DNA of 61,584 nt. Origin: an uncultured Collinsella sp. Lineage in GTDB: Bacteria > Actinomycetota > Coriobacteriia > Coriobacteriales > Coriobacteriaceae. This document shows positions 35,616 to 44,307 of the stretch, in pieces. The notes beneath the pieces are model-generated. The model saw nothing but the letters and a program-made list of their open reading frames with translations, was not told where the DNA came from and did no database searches. The DNA lies in NCBI GenBank assembly GCA_900550195.1, contig URRB01000015.1, positions 1 to 61,584 of the forward strand. The letters are read 5' to 3'. How positions within the stretch are numbered: the first letter of the stretch is position 1; the number at the start of each line of letters is the position of its first letter. The translations under genes were made by a program, and so were the position numbers.

Positions 35616-36743
35616 TTAGACCGGCGCGAGGCCGATTCCGGCCCGCAGGGCGTTGAGCCAGGCAGCCTGACGCTTGCGATAACCCTTGATGCGGTAGCGG
35701 AATCGAACCCCCGCAAGTCGATGCATCGTCTGGGCGAAGGCTTCGAGTGCAACAAGGTCCTTCATTTGGTCACGATTGATAACCAGGACGTGGATACCCA
35801 TGGCTTTAAGGCCATTGTTGCGATTGCCATCGTGGATGCGGGCGTTTTGAAGCTCATGTCCAATTCCGTTGTATTCGTTGTCGATTCCGGCGGCCGGGCA
35901 ATATAAGTCGCAGATGGCGTAGGGGATGCCCGAGGACATGTTGACCGCAAGGGTGTCGAAATCGACACGATAGTTGAGCAGCAGGCCTCCCATGGGCAAA
36001 CTGCAACACCCGAATCCGCCAAAGCGCATGGGCGCGCCCAGGACGGCGAACATCAATGATTCCGCTGGGGATGCGGATCCGGCCCGGGCGAGTTTGACAG
36101 CCGTACGAAACGAGGCGTAGGAACTACTTTTGGCAAACCGTGCGACTGCCTCGAGTTCTTCGATGGTTGTAGCGGGTTCGCATCTATAGTGTGCCTGTTC
36201 GTAGCGTGTTTCGGCTGGCTTTTCGGGTGTCGGTTGGTCGCCCTGGCAATCGAGGTCGTCCATCGCTTCGAAGCTGTTGGCCTTGGGCCACGTGTCGTCG
36301 TAGGCGATGGGGTAAGTTGCCTCGGGCGGAAGTGAGTAGGTTCCGAGCAGCTCCATAAGGAGCATCAAGGTTTTGGCGACTGATTCATTTTTGGAACAAA
36401 GCATGGCTGTCATGGCAGGAGACGTTGCGTAGATGTCGGCCTCGACGTGCATAATTGCACCTTCAGGAAGAGGAGTGGAGAGAATATGCTGAAGAAGTCG
36501 CTTGTCGGGGCGCCTGTTGTCTTCGTTTGAAACGAGAAGATCGAGCAGTTCGGAATCATCTTCATTCCAGGCGTCGAGTATCGAAAGTGCGCCAAAGTCT
36601 ATCGCGTCATTGTTGGGAATGCAGCCAGCCAAGGCCTGTGCTTGCTGTTCGCTATCAACGGAGTCCCAGGGTAGGGCAGAGTACGCCCGTCGTGCGCGAC
36701 GAATTGCGCGGAGGGCGGAGAGATGTGAAATCACGGTCGTCAT
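35616..36743 (-). CDS. DUF559/Vsr-like nuclease-domain protein
   Basis: This 375-aa protein has an N-terminal two-thirds I do not recognise. The C-terminal ~100 residues show a PD-(D/E)xK-like pattern of the DUF559/Vsr type: Asp279 (CDLYC), Glu290 (DNEYNG), His296 (GIGH), Asp305 and Arg308 (DGNRNNG), then an AMGIHVLVI strand. A nuclease activity is inferred from this order. GC content looks lower than that of neighbouring genes. The gene sits between two related ~200-bp inverted-repeat elements and separates prs from pth, so it may be a mobile insertion. An alternative is an AbiEi-like regulatory protein. Confidence 0.55.
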   Translation of the reverse strand: MTTVISHLSALRAIRRARRAYSALPWDSVDSEQQAQALAGCIPNNDAIDFGALSILDAWNEDDSELLDLLVSNEDNRRPDKRLLQHILSTPLPEGAIMHVEADIYATSPAMTAMLCSKNESVAKTLMLLMELLGTYSLPPEATYPIAYDDTWPKANSFEAMDDLDCQGDQPTPEKPAETRYEQAHYRCEPATTIEELEAVARFAKSSSYASFRTAVKLARAGSASPAESLMFAVLGAPMRFGGFGCCSLPMGGLLLNYRVDFDTLAVNMSSGIPYAICDLYCPAAGIDNEYNGIGHELQNARIHDGNRNNGLKAMGIHVLVINRDQMKDLVALEAFAQTMHRLAGVRFRYRIKGYRKRQAAWLNALRAGIGLAPV

Positions 36744-36906
36744 AGCTATAACGTACTAAGTTGGCGGCAGAATGCGACCGCCATACCGTTTTTTTTCGCT
36801 CAGCGGGGCGCTGCGCGCCATGAACGGCTGGGTGTTATGAAATCGGTGGAATCGGTTGAGGGGATTGCAGGAAATTGAGCTCTGCCGCGAAGGTTGACGA
36901 TAGCTA

Positions 36907-37101
36907 CTGGACAGTTAGTTCAGATACGTATAAGACGGCGGGCGTTCGAGGCGTTTCTAAGGGCTTTCTAGGGCGATTTGAGGGTAAATATGCGGCGGTC
37001 GTACTCGAAAGCGATGAGCTTTGGGCAGTATGGCGTTCGCCGGGGAGCTCAGAACGGCCTTTGGAGCTTTAAAAAAATACGTATCTGAACTAATTGTCCA
37101 G
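36907..37101. mobile_element. MITE-like element 2 (195 bp)
   Basis: Inverted ends 36907-36931 and 37077-37101 match at 24 of 25 positions and share CTGGACARTTAGTTCAGAT with element 1. Interiors differ between the two elements. It lies upstream of the nuclease gene and just past the prs 3' end. Confidence 0.85.
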
Positions 37102-37121
37102 GGAAGGTTGTCGAGGGGTAG

Positions 37122-37157
37122 AAAAAGGGTCGGAAGCGAGCTTCCGACCCTTTAAAA
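37122..37157 (-). terminator. Terminator after prs
   Basis: AAAGGGTCGGAAG and CTTCCGACCCTTT pair around CGAG, with a T run on the minus strand. Confidence 0.9.
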
Positions 37158-37186
37158 ACACCAAAGATGATGAGATGCACGCTGGA

Positions 37187-38173
37187 TTACAGCGCGAAGT
37201 CGCCGCCGACGAGCGTGGAGACGGGCTCCTCGTGGTAAACGGCGGAGATGGCCTGAGCGAACTCCTCGGCGACCGAGATGGTCTTGATCTTGCCGCCGAC
37301 CTCGACGGGAATGGCGTCGGTGACGAGGCACTCGACGATCGGGGCGTCGTTCAGACGCTCGATGGCCGGACCGGAGAAGATGCCGTGGGTGGCGCATACG
37401 TAGATGTCGCCGGCGCCCATAGCCTTGAGCTCCTTGACGTTGGCGCACAGGGTGCCAGCGGTGTCGATCATGTCGTCGTTGATGATGCAGGTCTTGCCCT
37501 TGATGTCACCGATGATGCCCATGACCTCGGCGGCGTTGTGGCGCGGGCGGCCCTTGTGGGCGATGGCCAGATCGCAGCCGAGCATGTCGGACAGCTTCTT
37601 GGCGGCCTTGGCGCGGCCCACATCGGGGGAGACGACAACCAGGTTCTCGGTGTCGAAGTGCATGTCGTTGTAGTACTGGCCAAACAGCGGCAGCGCGGAC
37701 AGGTGGTTAACCGGGATATCGAAGAAGCCCTGGATCTGACCCTGGTGCAGGTCGAGGGTGATGATGCGGTTGACGCCGGCGCGCTCGAGCAGGTTGGCGA
37801 CGAGGCGAGCGGTGATGGGCTCGCGCGGGCCGGCCTTGCGGTCCTGGCGGGCATAGCCGTAGTGGGTGATGACGGCGGTGATGGAGCGGGCGGATGCGCG
37901 CTTGGCAGCGTCGGTGGCGATGAGCAGCTCCATGAGCATGTCGTTGACGTTGCCGCCGGCCACGGACTGAATCAGGAAGACGTCGGCGCCGCGGACGGTC
38001 TCGTCGTAGCGGGCGTAAATCTCACCATTGGCGAACTGCTTTAGCGTAAGGCCCGAAAGCTCGACCCCAAGGTACTCAGCAATCTTCTGAGCGAGGGGAC
38101 GGTTGGAGGAACCGGAATACACGCGGATGGACTTGCGCATATTCTCCGACTTCTCGGGATCATTAATCGGCAT
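37187..38173 (-). CDS. prs: Ribose-phosphate pyrophosphokinase
   Basis: This 328-aa enzyme makes PRPP from ribose-5-phosphate and ATP, feeding PurF and pyrimidine, His, Trp and NAD synthesis. Motifs are YARQDRK, DLHQGQIQGFFDIP, VVVSPDVGRA and the PRPP loop DDMIDTAGT. The start follows AAAGGAGAAGG. It lies 192 nt downstream of glmU on the same strand with a hairpin between. Confidence 0.97.
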   Translation of the reverse strand: MPINDPEKSENMRKSIRVYSGSSNRPLAQKIAEYLGVELSGLTLKQFANGEIYARYDETVRGADVFLIQSVAGGNVNDMLMELLIATDAAKRASARSITAVITHYGYARQDRKAGPREPITARLVANLLERAGVNRIITLDLHQGQIQGFFDIPVNHLSALPLFGQYYNDMHFDTENLVVVSPDVGRAKAAKKLSDMLGCDLAIAHKGRPRHNAAEVMGIIGDIKGKTCIINDDMIDTAGTLCANVKELKAMGAGDIYVCATHGIFSGPAIERLNDAPIVECLVTDAIPVEVGGKIKTISVAEEFAQAISAVYHEEPVSTLVGGDFAL

Positions 38174-38315
38174 TACCCTTCTCCTTTATACATCGAATGC
38201 CATATAGATGCCTTGTTGCATTGTAACCGCGCGGCGGGGTTTATCGGGTCCTGATAACGTCTTTACCGCCAACGGACACGAACCGACCACTCATCCGGTT
38301 GCGCAGGTCACGATA

Positions 38316-38352
38316 GAAAAAGGAGCCGCCCCCATGGAGCAGCTCCTTTTGT
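38316..38352 (-). terminator. Terminator after glmU
   Basis: AAAAAGGAGC and GCTCCTTTT pair over a GC-rich loop; a T run follows on the minus strand. It may be leaky, since prs follows on the same strand. Confidence 0.75.
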
Positions 38353-38365
38353 GCTTGGTAAAACG

Positions 38366-39778
38366 TTATACCTCGTCGTCCTCGTGCAGGCGGCGGCGGT
38401 AATCGGCGGCCCAGCCCTCAATATTTACCTGACGGGCGCGGCCCAGACCAAGTGCGTCGGCCGGGACCGGCTCGGTGATGACGGAGCCGGCGGCCACGAG
38501 TGCGCCGTCGCCGATCTGGGCGGGCGCGACCATCATGGTGTCGGAGCCAATGAAGGCGTCCTTGCCGATGACGGTCTTGTGCTTGTGCACGCCATCGTAG
38601 TTGCAGGTGATGGAGCCCGCGCCCACGTTGACGCCGGAGCCCATGGTGGTGTCGCCGATGTAGGACAGGTGCGGCACCTTGGAGCCCTCGCCGATCGTGG
38701 ACTTCTTGATCTCCACGTGCGTGCCGGCCTTGGATCCGTCGAGCATGTGGGTGCCCGGGCGCAGGTAGGCGCGCGGGCCGCAGTCGACGCCGTTCTCGAT
38801 GACGGCCTCGATGGCGATGGTCTCATCGATGGTGCAGCCGCTGCCGACAGTGGTGTCGGTGAGGCGGCTGTTGGGGCCAAGCTGGCACTCCTCGCCCACG
38901 GTGACGTGGCCGATCAGGTGCGTCTGCGGCCATACGACGGTGTCGCGGCCGATGGTAGCGTCGGGGCCGATCCAAGCCTGCGTGGGGTCGATGAACGTGA
39001 CGCCCTCGGCCATCCAGTGCTCGTTGATGCGGTCGCGCGCGATGGCGGTGAGCTGCGCGAGCTGGATACGGCTGTTGACGCCCAGACCGTCGCGGTAGTC
39101 GTCGCAGTGGAAGATGGAGACAGCCTGGCCGTGGCCTTTGAGGATCTCGAGCATGTCGGGCAGGTAGTACTCGGATTGCGCGTTGTCGTTGCCGATCTCG
39201 TTGATGTGGGCGGCGAGCTGCGTGCCGTCAAATGCGTAGCAGCCGGCGTTGCACTCCAGCAGCGTTGCGGCCTGCTCGGGCGTGCAGTCCTTCTGCTCGA
39301 TGATGCGCTCGATCTGACCATCGGCGCCCAGCTTGATGCGGCCGTAGCCGAAAGGATCGGGCGGGGTCATGGTCATGACGGTGCAGGCGAGCTCGCCGGT
39401 AGCGACGGTCTGCGCGAACTTGGCGACGGTGTCGGCAGTGATGAGCGGCAGGTCGCCGTTGAGCACGACGACTGGACCCTCGGCGATGCCGCAGGCCTCG
39501 AGCGCGACCTTCACGGCGTGACCGGTGCCCAGGCGCTCGGTCTGCTCGACGCACTCGACCTTGGTGGCGCTGTTGGCGTAGGCGCCGTCGATAAGGGCGC
39601 GCATCTCGTCGGCGTGGCTGCCGATGACGACCACGACGCGGCTGCAGCCGGCCTTGATGGTGGCGTCGACGATCCACTGGACCATGGGCTTACCCAGGAT
39701 CTTGTGCGAAACCTTGCAGTGGTTCGACTTCATGCGGGTGCCCTCGCCGGCAGCGAGGATAATTGCGGTTGCGTCCAT
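38366..39778 (-). CDS. glmU: Bifunctional N-acetylglucosamine-1-P uridyltransferase / glucosamine-1-P acetyltransferase
   Basis: This 470-aa enzyme makes UDP-GlcNAc for peptidoglycan. The uridyltransferase domain opens with LAAGEGTRMKS (7-17). The C-terminal left-handed beta-helix has hexapeptide repeats and the acetyltransferase stretch (KSTIGEGSKVPHLSYIGD, NYDGVHKHKT). ATG 39778 is set by AGGAG six nt upstream; the frame is open for 70 more codons but that stretch is not GlmU-like. It is divergent from the ECF genes. Confidence 0.97.
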   Translation of the reverse strand: MDATAIILAAGEGTRMKSNHCKVSHKILGKPMVQWIVDATIKAGCSRVVVVIGSHADEMRALIDGAYANSATKVECVEQTERLGTGHAVKVALEACGIAEGPVVVLNGDLPLITADTVAKFAQTVATGELACTVMTMTPPDPFGYGRIKLGADGQIERIIEQKDCTPEQAATLLECNAGCYAFDGTQLAAHINEIGNDNAQSEYYLPDMLEILKGHGQAVSIFHCDDYRDGLGVNSRIQLAQLTAIARDRINEHWMAEGVTFIDPTQAWIGPDATIGRDTVVWPQTHLIGHVTVGEECQLGPNSRLTDTTVGSGCTIDETIAIEAVIENGVDCGPRAYLRPGTHMLDGSKAGTHVEIKKSTIGEGSKVPHLSYIGDTTMGSGVNVGAGSITCNYDGVHKHKTVIGKDAFIGSDTMMVAPAQIGDGALVAAGSVITEPVPADALGLGRARQVNIEGWAADYRRRLHEDDEV

Positions 39779-39977
39779 GTGATCTCCTGTTACGTTATAG
39801 AGACGTGTGTTTGGAAACGATACACGGCGCAATATGATACCGCAGGCATATGATGAGCGCGTAACGATTGGCGCGCGGTGGCCGAGGCCTGTGCTGCCGG
39901 CGCGGTGTTTGCGCTGCTTGCGAGCGGTGTTGGCGGTGCTGCGGAGCTGTCGTTTGAGCGAGGGGACGGGGGTACCC

Positions 39978-40865
39978 GTGGACAACATACGAGAGGGGTT
40001 TGGCGGCGAGCCCGTCGCGGCATTCTCGATGTCGCATCCGGCTGTGCCGGCACTCTATATAGTGCTGACGCTGGGGCTCACTATGTTCTCGATGCAGCCG
40101 GTACTGATTGCGCTGTCACTTGCGGGCGGGCTGGCGTATGGATTTGCGACGCGTGGGGCTGCCCGCACGCTGGGTGCACTTCGCTGGCAGCTGCCGGTGA
40201 TTTTGATCGTCGCGGTGCTCAATCCGCTGTTTAGCGCCTCGGGCTCGACGGAGCTGTTCCGTATTGGCATGCGCGCGGTGTATCTGGAGAGCATGGTATA
40301 CGGCCTGTGCATGGGCGGGCTGTTTGTGGCGAGCATACTGTGGTTTGAGGCGGCGGCGTCGATGCTCGAATACGACAAGGTGCTCGTGCTGCTGGGCAAT
40401 GCCGCACCGGTGATTGCGCTCATGATCTCGATGTGCATGAGGCTTATCCCGCAGTTTTTGCGCCGTGGTCGTACGGTGTTGGCGGTGCAGGATGCGATTG
40501 ATGTGCCGGGCCGCGCGCCGGCCGACCCCGTGCGTTCGCGCTTGCGGGCATCGAGTGTGTTGATGGGCTGGGGCATGGAAGATTCGCTGGAGTGCGCGGA
40601 CGCGATGCGCTCGCGCGGGTGGGGTGCCGCGACGCGTCGTACGACGTATGCGCGGTATCGACTGGGGCGCAGCGACGTTGCCGCGCTGGTTGGGCTTGCG
40701 TTGTTTGGCGTGGCCACGGCGGCAGTGGCGTGGACCGCGACGACGCAGTATTCGTTTTATCCGCAGCTCTCGGTGCCGGCGCCGTGGCCGGGCTATGTCG
40801 TGTACGCTGCCTGGATGGTGCTGCCTTGTGCGTTGCATGCGATTGATGAGAAGAGGTTTGGCTGA
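39978..40865 (+). CDS. ecfT: ECF transporter transmembrane subunit EcfT
   Basis: This ~295-aa membrane scaffold of an energy-coupling-factor importer has about five membrane helices. Two cytoplasmic Ala-Arg-Gly type motifs couple to the ATPases; here DAMRSRGWGA is clear. GTG 39978 is preferred for its GAGGGGACGGGGG leader, but ATG 40029 is possible. It overlaps the ATPase gene by one nt (TGATGG junction). Confidence 0.88.
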   Translation: MDNIREGFGGEPVAAFSMSHPAVPALYIVLTLGLTMFSMQPVLIALSLAGGLAYGFATRGAARTLGALRWQLPVILIVAVLNPLFSASGSTELFRIGMRAVYLESMVYGLCMGGLFVASILWFEAAASMLEYDKVLVLLGNAAPVIALMISMCMRLIPQFLRRGRTVLAVQDAIDVPGRAPADPVRSRLRASSVLMGWGMEDSLECADAMRSRGWGAATRRTTYARYRLGRSDVAALVGLALFGVATAAVAWTATTQYSFYPQLSVPAPWPGYVVYAAWMVLPCALHAIDEKRFG

Positions 40866-42508
40866 TGGCTCGGTTTGATAGGAGCTCGGCGGCGGGTGTG
40901 GCATATGGCTCGGCCGCGCCGGCGATTGAGGTGCGAGGCCTTAGTTTTGCCTATCCCGGGGCCGAGGCACCGGTGCTCGAGGGGCTTGATTGGCGTGTTT
41001 CCCAAGGTGCGTTTGCGCTGCTTGTTGGCGGTACCGGGTCGGGCAAATCGACGCTTCTGTCGCTGCTCAAACCCGAGATCGCTCCGGCGGGTACGCGCTC
41101 CGGCGAGCTGCGCGTGCTGGGCGAGAACGTCGCCGACATGGACGTGCGGGCATCGGCGGAGCGCGTGGGCTATGTGTTCCAGGATCCCGAGAACCAGATC
41201 GTGTGCGAAACCGTGTGGCACGAGATGGCGTTTGGCCTGGAAAACTTGGGGCTAGCGCGTGATGAGATGCGCCGTCGCGTAGCTGAGACCAGCTATTTCT
41301 TTGGGCTGGAAGATTGGCTTCACCGCGATACTGACACGCTTTCGGGCGGTCGCAAACAGTTGCTGTCGTTGGCGGCCGTTCTGACGCTGCGCCCGCGCGT
41401 GCTGCTGCTCGACGAGCCCACGTCTCAGCTCGATCCCGTTGCCGAGAAGAATTTCCTGCACGCGCTGTTTCGCGTGAACCGTGAGCTGGGCTGCACGGTT
41501 GTTGTGGCTACGCATCAGCCGCGGCCGATGCTCGAGTATGCGACGTGTACGTACCGGATTGAGGGCGGTCGCGTGCGCGAGGTGGCGGATATGGCTTCTT
41601 TGGGACGCCGAGAATCGCTGTTTTCCGATGACATGTTGGGGTGGGGTGCCATCCGATGTGCAAATAAAGGAGTATTCAGCAGGCGTGAAGACAATTTGGG
41701 CTCTCTGGAGCCGCCCGGGGACGCATCGAGCGCGAAAAAAAGTTCGGAATTGGACAAATCGTCCGAATTTGTGGCGCAAACGTCGCTCGAGAACGGCTCG
41801 GAAGCCTTCCCGCGCACGGATGGAAGCAGAATACTCCAAAAAATGCACGCTGGGTCGGCTACCACCCTGGCAGGGAGCTGGTTTCGCTACGATCGCGCGG
41901 GCGGTTGGGTGCTGCGCGGGCTCGATGCGTCGTTTTCGGCTGGCGCGGTGCATGCGGTTGTGGGCGGTAACGGCTGCGGCAAGTCGACAATGCTTTCGGT
42001 GCTGGCGAAGACCGCCAAGCTGCAGCGCGGCCGCATGGTGCGCGGGGCGGCCTCGGCTGCGCTGCTGCCGCAGAACCCCAAGGCCCTGCTGGTTGCCGAG
42101 ACGGTTCGCGATGAGCTGATGGAATGGGCCTCGACCTGCGGATATGACGAGAACTTGGCGCGGGAGCGTGCGGTGCAACTGGGACTGGACGGCCTGGAGA
42201 CGCGCCACCCCTACGACCTCTCGGGCGGACAGCGCCAGCTGCTCGCGCTGGCAAAGCTGCTGCTGATCGGCCCCGAGCTGCTGCTGCTTGACGAGCCCAC
42301 GAAGGGCTTGGACTTGGAGAGCCGTCGCATCATCGCCCGCGCCCTGCGTGACCATGTGAAGGCTGGCGGCACCGTCATCATGGCTACGCACGATTTGGAC
42401 TTTGCCGAGCAGGTTGCCGACGACGTCGCCATGATGTTTGACGGTGAGATTGCCTGCATGGAGCCGCCGGCAGATTTCTTTGCCGACAACGTGTTCTATA
42501 GGTCGTGA
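40865..42508 (+). CDS. ecfA: ECF transporter ATPase, two ABC domains fused
   Basis: This 547-aa protein carries both ECF ATPase modules. Domain 1 has Walker A GGTGSGKST (55-63), LSGGRKQ (~159) and LLLDEPTSQLD. Domain 2 has GGNGCGKST (~367), LSGGQRQ (~452) and LLLDEPTKGLD. The ~85-residue linker (~260-345) is Ser/Glu/Lys-rich; its DNA is AT-richer than its surroundings and contains seven A in a row (41740-41746) followed by a small inverted repeat. Both domains keep key residues, so a functional heterodimer in one chain is likely. Confidence 0.93.
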   Translation: MARFDRSSAAGVAYGSAAPAIEVRGLSFAYPGAEAPVLEGLDWRVSQGAFALLVGGTGSGKSTLLSLLKPEIAPAGTRSGELRVLGENVADMDVRASAERVGYVFQDPENQIVCETVWHEMAFGLENLGLARDEMRRRVAETSYFFGLEDWLHRDTDTLSGGRKQLLSLAAVLTLRPRVLLLDEPTSQLDPVAEKNFLHALFRVNRELGCTVVVATHQPRPMLEYATCTYRIEGGRVREVADMASLGRRESLFSDDMLGWGAIRCANKGVFSRREDNLGSLEPPGDASSAKKSSELDKSSEFVAQTSLENGSEAFPRTDGSRILQKMHAGSATTLAGSWFRYDRAGGWVLRGLDASFSAGAVHAVVGGNGCGKSTMLSVLAKTAKLQRGRMVRGAASAALLPQNPKALLVAETVRDELMEWASTCGYDENLARERAVQLGLDGLETRHPYDLSGGQRQLLALAKLLLIGPELLLLDEPTKGLDLESRRIIARALRDHVKAGGTVIMATHDLDFAEQVADDVAMMFDGEIACMEPPADFFADNVFYRS

Positions 42509-42512
42509 TGGA

Positions 42513-43226
42513 ATGGCGGATTATCGCGGCTTGCGCCTGCTTGCAAAACTGGAGATCCCGCTGCTGTTGGCGGTGCCGGCGGTGATGGCTGCGGCGTTGC
42601 TGTCGGGTGTTGGGCAGGCAGCGTTGGCCATGCTTGTCGTGGTGGCGCTGGTGCTCGCACTGTTCTTTGCGGGTTACGAGGCATCTCGTCCGGGTTTGCG
42701 CCAGATTATGCCCACGCTGGTGCTGGCGGCGCTGGCGGCGACGGGGCGCATCCTGTTTGGGCCCATTCCCGACTTTAAACCGGTGAGCGCCATCGCCATT
42801 ATCGCGGGGGCGACGCTTGGCCGCCGCAATGGTTTTATGGTTGGCGCGCTGGCGGCGCTGACCAGCAATTTCTTTTTTGGACAGGGCATGTGGACGCCGT
42901 GGCAGATGTATGCCTGGGGCCTGGTTGGCTATGTCGGCGGTGCGCTGGCGCATGCCGGTGCGTTTGACCGTGCGGATGGAACCGTGCGCATGCCGGCGCT
43001 GCTGGCGTACGGCTTTGCGTCGGGCCTGCTCTATGGCGTCGTGATCAACGCGTATGACATCATTGGATTTGTACAGCCGCTTACTTGGGCGGGTGCCGTG
43101 GCGCGTCTTGCCACGGCAGTGCCGTTCGATATCACACACGGTCTCGCGACCTGCGTGTTTTTGGCCGCCTTGTACAAGCCTTGGTGCCGTCGCATTAACC
43201 GTGTCGTCGTGAAATACGGGCTGTAG
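42513..43226 (+). CDS. ECF transporter S component
   Basis: This 237-aa integral membrane substrate-binding subunit has about six helices. It contains the GFMVGALAALTSNFFFGQGMW stretch in two parts (GFMVGAL, SNFFFGQG), seen in S components of the cobalamin/riboflavin-like group. With EcfT and EcfA it completes the importer. No riboswitch or vitamin gene is adjacent, so the ligand is not assigned. ATG 42513 is used, 4 nt after the ecfA stop. Confidence 0.82.
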   Translation: MADYRGLRLLAKLEIPLLLAVPAVMAAALLSGVGQAALAMLVVVALVLALFFAGYEASRPGLRQIMPTLVLAALAATGRILFGPIPDFKPVSAIAIIAGATLGRRNGFMVGALAALTSNFFFGQGMWTPWQMYAWGLVGYVGGALAHAGAFDRADGTVRMPALLAYGFASGLLYGVVINAYDIIGFVQPLTWAGAVARLATAVPFDITHGLATCVFLAALYKPWCRRINRVVVKYGL

Positions 43227-43250
43227 GGCATTTCGCGTTTCCTCGCGAAC

Positions 43251-43313
43251 TTGCGGTGGAATAGTTCTCGTTTTTGGCTATTTGCTGCCCAAACAGGAAC
43301 TATTCCACCGCAG
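43251..43313. repeat. 63-bp inverted repeat between convergent genes
   Basis: Arms 43251-43273 and 43291-43313 match at 20 of 23 positions (core GCGGTGGAATAGTTC). It has no T tract. The sequence is unlike the other palindrome families here. The remainder of 43227-43374 is gene-free. Confidence 0.75.
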
Positions 43314-43374
43314 CTTATAGGGGGAGAGGGGTCACATGATCTGTTTTCCTCCGTCCCCCAGGAATTACTTGGGG

Positions 43375-44193
43375 CTAGAGCTCTAGCGTGAGGGTGACGG
43401 GGCAGTGGTCGCTGCCGAAGATGTCGCCGCGGATGCCGGTGTCGCGTACGTTGTCGGCGATTGCGTCGCTTACCAGGAAGTAGTCGATGCGCCAGCCTGC
43501 GTTGTTCTTGCGGGCATTAAAGCGATAGCTCCACCAGCTGTAGACGCCCTCGACGTCGGGGTTTGCCGTGCGCCAGGTATCGGTAAAGCCGGCGTTGAGT
43601 AGCTCGGTGAACTTGCCGCGCTCCTCGTCCGAAAAGCCCGCGTTGCCGCGGTTGGACTTGGGGTTCTTAAGGTCGATTTCCTCGTGCGCCACGTTAAAGT
43701 CGCCACAGGTCACTACGGGCTTGCCGGTCTCGCACTCGAGTCCCGTCAAAAAGCCGCGATAGGCATCATCCCAGGCCATGCGCACATCGATGCGCGCGAG
43801 CTCATTTTGGGCGTTGGGCGTGTAGACATCCACGAACCAAAACTTGTCGAACTCGAGCGCGCAGACGCGGCCCTCGGTTACGGCTTGGGCGACGAGTGCG
43901 GCCGCCTCACCCTCGCCGGCGTAGGGTAGCAGCGCGTCGGCGCGCAGCACGCGCAGCGGTTCCTGGCGGCTAAAGACCGCAGTGCCCGAATAGCCTTTAC
44001 GCTCGGCGTAGCTCCAGGTTTGGTGATAGCCGGGCAGGTCAATATCGACCTGGCCTTCTTGCAGCTTGGTCTCTTGCAGCGCCAGGATATCGACGTCGAG
44101 TTCTTGCGCGATCTGGATAAAGCTCGGGTCCTTTTTGAGCACGGCGCGCAGTCCGTTGACGTTCCACGAGGCGAAAGTGTAAGTCTGAGGCAT
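43375..44193 (-). CDS. xth: Exodeoxyribonuclease III
   Basis: This 272-aa AP endonuclease / 3'-5' exonuclease of base-excision repair shows SWNVNG (Asn11), LQETK (Glu41), VYTPNA, CGDFNVAHEEID, GWRIDYFLVS and GSDHCPV, the full catalytic set. The length is near the 260-270 norm. It is divergent from the sirtuin gene, 114 nt away. Confidence 0.96.
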   Translation of the reverse strand: MPQTYTFASWNVNGLRAVLKKDPSFIQIAQELDVDILALQETKLQEGQVDIDLPGYHQTWSYAERKGYSGTAVFSRQEPLRVLRADALLPYAGEGEAAALVAQAVTEGRVCALEFDKFWFVDVYTPNAQNELARIDVRMAWDDAYRGFLTGLECETGKPVVTCGDFNVAHEEIDLKNPKSNRGNAGFSDEERGKFTELLNAGFTDTWRTANPDVEGVYSWWSYRFNARKNNAGWRIDYFLVSDAIADNVRDTGIRGDIFGSDHCPVTLTLEL

Positions 44194-44307
44194 GGTGTCC
44201 TTTCGACGGGGTTGGCAGGCTTAAGATTAGCGCAACAGGGGCGGGGTGGGCTCCGTGGGCGACGGCGCAATCGCAGCCGCCCCGACCAACATGGACGGAG
44301 GACAGAC

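Noticed and set aside
39779..39977. A cobalamin or riboflavin riboswitch for the ECF genes
   Set aside because: The gap is short, is shared with divergent glmU and shows none of the conserved riboswitch boxes.
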